Source: Candidatus Bathyarchaeota archaeon
GTDB taxonomy: Archaea > Thermoproteota > Bathyarchaeia > Bathyarchaeales > B26-1
Direction: 5' to 3'
Length of the DNA stretch: 8,943 nucleotides
NCBI GenBank assembly: GCA_003662645.1
Contig: QMYL01000028.1
Span: forward strand, 1-8,943
Below, piece by piece: positions 1 through 5,491 of the stretch. Every line of letters begins with the position of its first letter. Position 1 is the first letter of the stretch. Position numbers and translations under genes: made by a program. The notes below the pieces were generated by a model. That model was not told the origin of the DNA. It saw only the letters and a list, made by a program, of their open reading frames with translations, and searched no databases.

Positions 1-1
1 A

Positions 2-169
2 TTCGAGGCAGAGAGCCTCGATGAGGCCCTCAAGGTTGTTAGGGCCGCCCATGAGGCCGTGTTTAAGGCGGGCGTTGGAAGGGTGATTACAACAATCCGG
101 ATAGACGATAGGAGAGACCTTAAGAGGAGCATGGAAGAGAAGGTTGAGTCACTGCTAGGCCTGATTTGA
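2..169 (+). CDS. Thiamine-binding protein, MTH1187/YkoF (DUF77, UPF0045) family, C-terminal part
   Basis: The frame is open from the window edge and gives the last 55 residues of a protein whose start lies outside. It ends with the pattern typical of this family: an AHEAVFKAGVGRV helix-strand, then TTIRIDDRRD and a closing MEEKVESL helix. Family members are about 100 residues, so roughly half is present. Known members are small cytoplasmic ferredoxin-fold proteins that bind thiamine or a related molecule; no catalytic role is established. The stop is 16 nt ahead of the next gene, so the two are probably co-transcribed. An ATG overlaps the stop (TGATG, 169-171) but opens a six-codon frame only. 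Family assignment rests on recognised motifs, not on a search. Confidence 0.75.
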   Translation, partial: FEAESLDEALKVVRAAHEAVFKAGVGRVITTIRIDDRRDLKRSMEEKVESLLGLI

Positions 170-172
170 TGA

Positions 173-178
173 GAGGTG
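173..178 (+). promoter_or_regulatory. Shine-Dalgarno site that decides a CTG start
   Basis: GAGGTG matches six consecutive bases of the archaeal consensus GGAGGTGATC. It is followed by 7 nt (TACACCC) and then CTG at 186. This is the normal spacing, and no ATG, GTG or TTG lies in the methyltransferase frame between the upstream stop region and the conserved N-terminus. Confidence 0.55.
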
Positions 179-185
179 TACACCC

Positions 186-824
186 CTGAGTTATAAGGTC
201 TTCGATGGATACGCCGAGAGATACGACTCCTGGTATCGGAGGAACCCGGTAATCTTCGAGTGTGAGGCTAGGGTTATAGAGTCGCTGAACCTGCATGGTA
301 GGGGCCTATCAGTTGGCGTTGGAACGGGAATCCTAGACTCGAAGGCGCCAATAGATGTCGGCGTGGAACCATCAAGGAGGATGCTCAAACTCGCATATAA
401 ACGCGGAATTGAGGTTGTGAGGGCGGTCGGTGAGCAACTACCCTTCAGGGAAGGATCCTTCGACTTCATATTGATGACCTTAACCCTATGCTTCTTAGAC
501 AAACCTGAGGAGGCCATAGCTGAGGCTAGGCGAGTTCTGCACCGCCATGGGGAGTTCGCAGTCTGCATAATACCGAGGAACTCAAGGTGGGGCGAGGAAT
601 ACCAGAGGAGAGCCAAGGAGGGCCACCCAATCTACAGCCATGCACACTTCTACACGATATCCGAGGTTGAAGAGATGCTTGAAAGGTGCTCTTTTAAGGT
701 TGTCAAGGTTAGGGCCACCCTGAGTTATCCACCCCATGATAGACCCAGGTTTGAGGAACCTTCTAGGAAGCCGGATGGGAAGGGCTTCGTCTGCTTGAAG
801 GCCATAAAGTTGATGGATAGTTGA
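186..824 (+). CDS. Class I SAM-dependent methyltransferase, probable CTG start
   Basis: The 212-residue product is a small Rossmann-fold methyltransferase of the Methyltransf_11 type. From the CTG start, SYKVFDGYAERYDSWY is the typical N-terminal cap. SAM-binding motif I is GVGTG at residues 44-48, with the acidic residue of GVEPS (Glu61) expected to hold the ribose. GEQLPF with GSFDFILM (about 82-97) forms motif II, followed by TLCFLDKPEEAIAEARRVL. HPIYSHAHFYTISEVEEML and SFKVVKVRATLS close the fold, with a FVCLKAIK end strand. The substrate cannot be told; relatives act on small molecules, quinones or arsenic-like substrates. A shorter GTG start at 363 would cut off motif I, so it is wrong. 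CTG at 186 has a well-spaced SD. The alternative is the ATG at 169, which needs a one-base shift in the C4 run at 183-186 and would add six residues (MRGVHP). Probably co-transcribed with the thiamine-binding gene upstream. Confidence 0.8.
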   Translation: MSYKVFDGYAERYDSWYRRNPVIFECEARVIESLNLHGRGLSVGVGTGILDSKAPIDVGVEPSRRMLKLAYKRGIEVVRAVGEQLPFREGSFDFILMTLTLCFLDKPEEAIAEARRVLHRHGEFAVCIIPRNSRWGEEYQRRAKEGHPIYSHAHFYTISEVEEMLERCSFKVVKVRATLSYPPHDRPRFEEPSRKPDGKGFVCLKAIKLMDS

Positions 825-857
825 TGGGGAGGATTGGTCATTAATGGACTGCAAGGT

Positions 858-865
858 CTTATATA
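858..865 (+). promoter_or_regulatory. TATA box for the frame at 891
   Basis: CTTATATA is a strong archaeal TATA sequence. Its centre lies about 29 nt ahead of the ATG at 891, so transcription would begin at or a few bases before that codon, giving an almost leaderless RNA. It lies only 34 nt past the methyltransferase stop. Confidence 0.4.
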
Positions 866-890
866 CTCATCTGGTGTGGGATGATTGTCT

Positions 891-1166
891 ATGGAGAGAC
901 GGGAGGATATACTTGACGAGATCTTCGATAGGTTCTTGGAGGGGAATGATGAACAGGGGGATCAAAACATGTGTGTTTAAGCCGAGTTTACGCTTCAACT
1001 CGTTGAGGTTGACCTCTTGGGCGACGCCTAGTAGTGTGCAGACTCCGCCCCTGAAGTTTACACATTCCTTATGCGTCGGGATCACAACGACACCGGATAT
1101 ATCGTGCTATCGCAAAAAATTTACACCTTTCCATTTAGCTTAAGAATCAAGGTTACATCCGCATAG
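891..1166 (+). pseudogene. Stop-interrupted reading frame, possible decayed small gene
   Basis: An ATG placed correctly behind a TATA box opens a convincing archaeal N-terminus, MERREDILDEIFDRFLEG, and runs 29 codons to TAA at 978-980. The same frame then continues with protein-like text (AEFTLQLVEVDLLGDA), a double TAG at 1029-1034, and then APEVYTFLMRRDHNDTGYIV, ending at TAG 1164-1166. One reading is a gene killed by nonsense mutations. Another is a genuine 29-residue protein (891-980). A third is that the true coding strand around 980-1085 is the minus one, which is open from GTG 1085 to a stop at 867 with ECVNFRGGVCTLLGV, and whose codons are exact complements in phase. No family was recognised. 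Confidence 0.27.
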
Positions 1167-1400
1167 GAAAACTTGAAGTATTTACGCCATAGAAAGAGCC
1201 AGAACTATAGAGAACAAATTTATGGATAAGCTTGATTCATTCCTTATTCGGCTCCTCTAACTCTATCTCCTCACTTACGGAGTAGACTTAGCATTATTAA
1301 GCGTATACTATCATGTAAAGAATTTATTGACGGAGGGAAACGCAACACATACAACGAACAAATTTTTCAAGCCTAAAATATCCGGAATGGAACCGAAAGG

Positions 1401-1486
1401 AAGGTGTGGGTTCCACACTCAAGATCTACATCATCGTGTCTTATGTGGGTGCTCAGTGGGGCCAGAGCTGTCATCACCCACACCTT
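1401..1486 (-). ncRNA. Putative structured RNA closed by an 11-bp perfect inverted repeat
   Basis: AAGGTGTGGGT (1401-1411) and ACCCACACCTT (1476-1486) are perfect inverted repeats enclosing 64 nt. Inside lie extra competing copies: TGTGGGT again at 1444-1450, and CCACAC at 1413-1418 that could fold back on GTGTGG at 1404-1409 with a 3-nt loop, so alternative folds are possible. On the minus strand a TATA-like CCTTAAATAA (1504-1513) sits about 26 nt ahead of 1483, so a transcript would start within the closing stem. On the plus strand TAAAATAT (1374-1381) stands at a similar distance from 1401-1403. The minus strand is preferred because its TATA is better and TATTTT-like sequence follows. A 36-residue minus ORF (GTG 1483 to stop 1373) fills the same space behind a perfect SD and is the main rival explanation. 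Confidence 0.33.
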
Positions 1487-1503
1487 ATTGGATCACCTCC
1501 TGT

Positions 1504-1513
1504 TTATTTAAGG
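1504..1513 (-). promoter_or_regulatory. TATA-like box facing the inverted-repeat element
   Basis: CCTTAAATAA read on the minus strand is centred near 1509, giving an expected start near 1483. Between it and that point lies GGAGGTGATCC (minus, 1500-1490), which contains a complete SD sequence and whose complement equals the last bases of 16S rRNA. Confidence 0.3.
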
Positions 1514-1654
1514 TTTAAGTTGTCTTTTGGCATACTCCTTGCGAGGCGTTGTTGAGGAGAAATTTGAAGTGTTATCTAAGAGATCTTGTTGGCTCTAACC
1601 CTTCTCTTAGGCCTCTGCTTAGCCTCCACACCCTACCTAAGTTGGAAGTAACTC

Positions 1655-1663
1655 TATATATAT
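1655..1663 (+). promoter_or_regulatory. TATA box upstream of the UPF0182 gene
   Basis: TATATATAT lies 55-63 nt before the ATG at 1718 and predicts a start near 1685 with a leader of about 33 nt. The leader carries no SD. A second, weaker AT block (1682-1698, CTTAAAGTAATAAAAAA) is 20-36 nt before the ATG and would give a leaderless RNA, which fits the missing SD better. The TATATATAT core is nearly symmetric and could also fire leftward. Confidence 0.4.
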
Positions 1664-1717
1664 CCTAGTTAAGCCTATAATCTTAAAGTAATAAAAAAGA
1701 GTCAAGATGGCTGAGCC

Positions 1718-4456
1718 ATGTACAGGAGGACCACCCCACTCGGCAGATTCTGGCTCTGGCTTCCACTTATTATTATATTTATCGGCATAGTCCTCTACGG
1801 ATTCTACATCTGGTTAAACTGGAAGATCATGCAGAGTATGTACCTCCTCAAATCGGGCCTAGACTGGTTCAACATAACCTTCTACCACAACTACACATTC
1901 ATATTGGCCGCCATCCTAGCCCTCCTGACCTTGAACCCCATGGTTGGAAGAAGCGACCTCTATGAGGCTTGGGAGGCCTTCCAGTGGATGATGCGTATGG
2001 AGTATGGAACCGGTGAGGCTATGCCGACCTTCTCACCTAAGACTAGGAGAACCCTATGGATATTCTGGCAGTTGTTCAAATGGGTCGCCGCATTCCTCTT
2101 GATAGCGTCGATTAACGGTCTACCATTCCTAGGGAAGGTGACACCCATCTTCTGCATGGCCATGAAGGGGATAGGAGACTGGAGGCTTATACCTAGGATA
2201 ATGCTCCTACCGGTCTCCCCGGCCTCAAGCTCGGAGCTTATCTCCCTCATGCCGACCATGGAGGTGGAGTACCGCCTCGTGTATATCCTATCGACCGCAA
2301 TACTGGCCTTGATCGCCATCAGGTTTGGATTCAAACTGGTGAAGCACTTCTTGAGGGGTCAACAGAACATCTGGGTTAGGGACATTTTCCTCATAATGAC
2401 GTGCATCATGATCTCGATGGTGCTGGGTTCACCTTACTGGGCTATGGATGCGACAACACCCTTCGACTACATGATATGCGTGATCCTCCTAGTCGGATTC
2501 GCCGTTGCAACGGTTTTCTTCCACTTCGTGGGGTTCCAGAAGGGTCAATCGTTCTCTAAAAGGAGGAGGATGGTCCTCCTAGCCTTCACCCTATCCCTGA
2601 TAATACTCCTGGCCATAGACGCCGCAATAATAGCTGGCTTCAGGCTGAACTGGAACAACAACTGGATAGAATACGAGTGGAAGCCCTTAACCGAGAAGCA
2701 GATAGCTGTAACCAGGTGGGCTGCCGGGATAGAGGATATAGAGCGGATGCCCCTCTCAGCGCTACCTAGTGGAAACGTAACCAAGACCCTAAGCCTAGTC
2801 CGCCAGTGGGATAGGTGGGCAGCCCACACGAGGATGATAAATAGGATAGGCTCCAACTGGATGACGCTGGCAGATTCCGACATAATCTATATACATGGGA
2901 GGGAGTATTGGGTGGCTCCAACCACCATATTATACCCAAGCAAGGATTGGATAAGCACGCATCTGATCTACACCCACACATCGAGGATAATAGTAATCGA
3001 CAGTCACACTGGAGAGTACGTCGATGTGAAGGAAGCCTTCAAGATCAGGAGGGAACCCCTAATATATTACGGTGAGGGGGAGGGGTTCTCCAATCCAGTC
3101 TACGTAAACGTGAGGGGCTTCAACGAGGTTGAGAACATCTCATACTCAAAGGAGCCAGACTACACACTCACAGGGTGGGAGAGGGTGCTCTGGTTCCTAT
3201 TCCAAGGCCAGATAGGTTTCGCCTTCTCCCCACCGCAGGAGAGCATAAACATGCTCTATAACCGTGACGTACTCAAGCGCGTTAAGGACCTCTTGATATA
3301 TGGGTTGGAGGTAGACCCCGACGCCTACCTGGTTAGTGATGGCGAGAACGTATACTATGCGGTTCAAGTATACATCGACTACCCTATGCACTCGGGCTTC
3401 TCAGCTAGCAGTTACCTGAGATACTTCGCTGTCGTCTTGGTCAATATAGAGGATGGAACGATAACAGGTTATGGGGTGGGCAAACCGGACGGGTTCCTGA
3501 TAGACTTCTATAAGGAATACTACAACGCTTGGAAGCCGATAGATGATCCAAGCGCCGACTGGCTTAGGCCTCAACTGCGCTATCCAGAAGCTCTACTCGG
3601 GATGCACGATAAACCTGGACAGTTGGATATAGATTTCAAGTTTCATGTAAATGATCCCTTTGCTTGGAGGTCTGGTAACGAATTCTATGAGAGGCCGGCT
3701 GAGACGGAGGTCCTGTACGTCCTATTCGTGGACCAGAACGATGTATACTTCGCCGGGATCCAGATAGTGGAGTATATGAAGTCGGAGAGTAAGAACTTGG
3801 CGGCCATATACCTGGCTTATGGGGGGGAGGATCTTGGTAGAATAGTACTCTACGAGGTGCCGGCCTCAGCTAGGTTTCTGGGTCCAACGTCGGCCTTAGA
3901 CTCCCTCAGAACCAACAAGGAGGTTAAGACCAAGCTAACCTTCTACCAATACCCGCAGGCATCAAGGCTGGGTAACATCCTACTATACCCGATAAAGGGT
4001 AAACTTTACTACTTCATCCCACTATACCTAACGGGCTCAATTATGGCTACGATGCCCCAGATAGGCATAGTGGACGCATCTTCTGGCTCTCTCGTAGCCA
4101 TGGGCTCAGACGCCGCAGAAGCCTACTACAACCTCATAGGCGCACCTGTTGAGGTTGGAGCATCGGAGAGGTTGAGGAGAGTTAGGGAGATCTTCATTCA
4201 AGCAGGTTGTACGCTTATAAACATTACGGCTGTTCACCCGGATGTTGAGGTGAGGGAGTATAATCTCACGTACATTAAGGAGGCGGATTGGAGTTCAACG
4301 AAGGAGGGTATTGAGTCCTTCATAGAGAGGCATTCACTCAGCGGTTGTAAGGTTCTCGTATGGCATGAAGGCGATGACATAGTGAATTTTGGAGTCTTAG
4401 AGTTGGAGGATGGAACCTGGCGGTATCTGTACTACATCAGCGTCAAATACAGGTGA
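1718..4456 (+). CDS. UPF0182 family (COG1615) integral membrane protein
   Basis: The 912-residue product matches the layout of the UPF0182 family (Pfam PF03699), whose members are about 900-1000 residues. Seven hydrophobic helices lie in the first third: roughly residues 12-34, 55-75, 112-135, 186-206, 220-240, 250-272 and 285-307. The rest, about 600 residues, is a large soluble domain expected outside the cell. Family-like landmarks are WKPLTEKQIAV (321-331), WMTLADSDIIYIHGREYWVA (381-400), PLIYYGEGEG (447-456), LEVDPDAYLVSDGENVYYAV (530-549), YPMHSGFSASSYLRY (555-569), RYPEALLGMHD (621-631), VNDPFAW (644-650) and SGSLVAMGSDAAEAYYNLIG (789-808). About 100 residues beyond this last block look lineage-specific. 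The biochemical function of UPF0182 is unknown. ATG 1718 is chosen because charged MYRRTTPLGR leads straight into the first helix; the ATG at 1707 is in another frame and short. The gene is followed after 6 nt by a small membrane protein gene. Confidence 0.88.
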   Translation: MYRRTTPLGRFWLWLPLIIIFIGIVLYGFYIWLNWKIMQSMYLLKSGLDWFNITFYHNYTFILAAILALLTLNPMVGRSDLYEAWEAFQWMMRMEYGTGEAMPTFSPKTRRTLWIFWQLFKWVAAFLLIASINGLPFLGKVTPIFCMAMKGIGDWRLIPRIMLLPVSPASSSELISLMPTMEVEYRLVYILSTAILALIAIRFGFKLVKHFLRGQQNIWVRDIFLIMTCIMISMVLGSPYWAMDATTPFDYMICVILLVGFAVATVFFHFVGFQKGQSFSKRRRMVLLAFTLSLIILLAIDAAIIAGFRLNWNNNWIEYEWKPLTEKQIAVTRWAAGIEDIERMPLSALPSGNVTKTLSLVRQWDRWAAHTRMINRIGSNWMTLADSDIIYIHGREYWVAPTTILYPSKDWISTHLIYTHTSRIIVIDSHTGEYVDVKEAFKIRREPLIYYGEGEGFSNPVYVNVRGFNEVENISYSKEPDYTLTGWERVLWFLFQGQIGFAFSPPQESINMLYNRDVLKRVKDLLIYGLEVDPDAYLVSDGENVYYAVQVYIDYPMHSGFSASSYLRYFAVVLVNIEDGTITGYGVGKPDGFLIDFYKEYYNAWKPIDDPSADWLRPQLRYPEALLGMHDKPGQLDIDFKFHVNDPFAWRSGNEFYERPAETEVLYVLFVDQNDVYFAGIQIVEYMKSESKNLAAIYLAYGGEDLGRIVLYEVPASARFLGPTSALDSLRTNKEVKTKLTFYQYPQASRLGNILLYPIKGKLYYFIPLYLTGSIMATMPQIGIVDASSGSLVAMGSDAAEAYYNLIGAPVEVGASERLRRVREIFIQAGCTLINITAVHPDVEVREYNLTYIKEADWSSTKEGIESFIERHSLSGCKVLVWHEGDDIVNFGVLELEDGTWRYLYYISVKYR

Positions 4457-4462
4457 AGAGAC

Positions 4463-4777
4463 ATGAGTAGGAGCGGAAGGAGGAACGAGGCGATCCTGGA
4501 AGAGTTCGACTTATGGCTGAAGACAGCTTTCATAGAAGAGTTTAGGTTTATGGGGCACACTTTCAAGAGGGTTGGGAGGAACGAGGTCCTAATCGACGGT
4601 GGACTCTTCACCGAGAAGGAGGTTAGACAGATACTCCAGATGTTAACCTCACGAAACCCAATAGATAGGTTGAACGCGACCATGATAATATGGGAGAGGA
4701 ATGGTACATTAATCAAGGTGTTGATCTTCCTAGCTCTGGTAGCGCTCATTGTGATATACATATACGTCAGGAGGTGA
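4463..4777 (+). CDS. Small tail-anchored membrane protein of unknown function
   Basis: The 104-residue product has a charged soluble part (1-80) and one hydrophobic helix near the end (about 82-101, LIKVLIFLALVALIVIYIYV) followed by RR, so it is probably tail-anchored with the soluble part inside. The soluble part reads as helix (EAILEEFDLWLKTAFIEEF), a short strand pair (HTFKRVGRNEVLIDGGLFT) and another helix (EKEVRQILQMLTSRNPIDRL). I do not recognise the family. Its SD AGGTGA (4451-4456) is built into the last bases and stop codon of the UPF0182 gene, 6 nt before the ATG, so translation of the two is very likely coupled. This makes a partner or accessory subunit for the UPF0182 protein the natural guess, though nothing in the sequence proves it. 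A convergent gene ends 33 nt downstream. Confidence 0.72.
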   Translation: MSRSGRRNEAILEEFDLWLKTAFIEEFRFMGHTFKRVGRNEVLIDGGLFTEKEVRQILQMLTSRNPIDRLNATMIIWERNGTLIKVLIFLALVALIVIYIYVRR

Positions 4778-4810
4778 AGGATGGAGGAAACCTAAAAGTC
4801 TACTCTTGAT

Positions 4811-5476
4811 TCATCCCCTCCGGATAATCTTCTTTAACCTTAAACCCCAAGGGATCGGTTTACCATAAGGAACAGCCTTGCCCCTCCTTATACCTTCAAT
4901 TATCTCCTCAACATCTGGGTCGACATCTATGAGTATGTAGGCTAAACCTATGGCCTCTGGAAGGTGAGAGTCGCTTCCCGCCGTCTGGGGTAGGTTAAGC
5001 CTCTCAGCGAGCCTCCTACTCAGGAGGCTCATCAATGAGAAGGGGACCATAGAGGAGTTGATAACCTCTATAGCGTCTAACCCCAGTTGTGATACGTAAT
5101 CGCCTGTGCCGAGGCTGCTCTTGAAGGGAGCTGGAGGGTGAGGCTCAACAGCTATCCCCCCGGCTTCATGTATCCTCTCAACGGTTTCCGCCGGGTCCAA
5201 ACCCTTAGGTATAGGGGTAGTTATGTTCAACCCCAGAACGTGACCCATAGAAGTTGAGACCTCTATCCCTGGGATTATGATCAAGCCCTCAACTCCAGCC
5301 CTACCCAGCAGGTTTAAGGCTCCCTCAACCGTATCGTGGTCGGTGACGGCGACACCATCCAGACCTCTCATCCTAGAATATGCGATCAACTCCCTGAGGG
5401 TTGTTAGGCTATCCCCGGAGTAACATGTGTGGACGTGTAGGTCTATCTTCAACCCCTTCGGTCGGTCGGTCTCCAA
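4811..5476 (-). CDS. PHP-domain metal-dependent phosphoesterase
   Basis: The 221-residue protein is a compact PHP (polymerase and histidinol phosphatase) domain with all the expected metal-ligand motifs: DLHVHT (12-17; His14, His16), TDHD (45-48; Asp46, His47), PGIEVS (69-74; Glu72), EPHP (111-114; His113) and GSDSH (167-171; Asp169, His171). It lacks the extra insert of the longer TrpH/RNase AM proteins (about 280 residues), so substrate cannot be named: a nucleotide, short RNA or sugar phosphate ester are all possible. Expected to be cytoplasmic. The start is TTG at 5476, the first usable codon after an in-frame TGA 9 nt upstream. A second TTG at 5452 (LKIDLHVH) is possible and would match many relatives that begin near MKIDLHVHT. 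There is only a weak SD (GAGTGA). It lies 15 nt after the metG stop and is probably in the same transcript. Confidence 0.85.
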   Translation of the reverse strand: METDRPKGLKIDLHVHTCYSGDSLTTLRELIAYSRMRGLDGVAVTDHDTVEGALNLLGRAGVEGLIIIPGIEVSTSMGHVLGLNITTPIPKGLDPAETVERIHEAGGIAVEPHPPAPFKSSLGTGDYVSQLGLDAIEVINSSMVPFSLMSLLSRRLAERLNLPQTAGSDSHLPEAIGLAYILIDVDPDVEEIIEGIRRGKAVPYGKPIPWGLRLKKIIRRG

Positions 5477-5491
5477 TAATATTCACTCAGC

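Larger units (their letters stand above)
825..1717. other. 893-nt stretch without an intact normal-sized gene
   Basis: This gap is richer in A+T than its neighbours and no full-length family is recognisable on either strand. It holds, in order: a TATA box and stop-interrupted frame (858-1166); a minus-strand tail VYSVSEEIELEEPNKE between stops (1237-1287); an 86-nt inverted-repeat element (1401-1486); minus-strand basic tails at 1508-1594 (ending TTPRKEYAKRQLKP) and 1576-1629 (VEAKQRPKRRVRANKIS); and the promoter of the UPF0182 gene (1655 onward). The protein-like tails suggest decayed genes, but each is too short to identify. Confidence 0.5.

Noticed and set aside
191..616. Long minus-strand open frame opposite the methyltransferase
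   Set aside because: It is the antisense shadow of a gene with clear methyltransferase motifs.
844..1143. Open frame of 99 codons on +
   Set aside because: Its translation is low in plausible motifs and rich in T/S/P/W, and the neighbouring frames look more protein-like; no SD fits its start.
1381..1397. tRNA T-arm-like hairpin on the minus strand (TTCGG, loop TTCCATT, CCGGA)
   Set aside because: No matching acceptor, D or anticodon arms lie upstream, and loop position 57 is not a purine.
1401..1486. C/D-box guide RNA on the minus strand (GTGATGA at 1477-1471, CTGA at 1456-1453, ATGATG at 1434-1429)
   Set aside because: The spacings are wrong: about 18 nt between the CTGA and the second C-like box, and no proper terminal D box against the closing stem, so no kink-turn forms.
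1327..1518. Open frame of 63 codons on +
   Set aside because: No promoter or SD fits, its composition is not coding-like, and it crosses the inverted-repeat element.
1707..1787. ATG just upstream of the UPF0182 start
   Set aside because: It is in another frame and stops after about 27 codons; the hydrophobic N-terminus belongs to ATG 1718.
4778..4810. Terminator or small gene between the convergent genes (AGGAGGTGAAGG then ATG 4790)
   Set aside because: The ATG opens only four codons (MEET), and there is no hairpin or long T run; I see no clear terminator.
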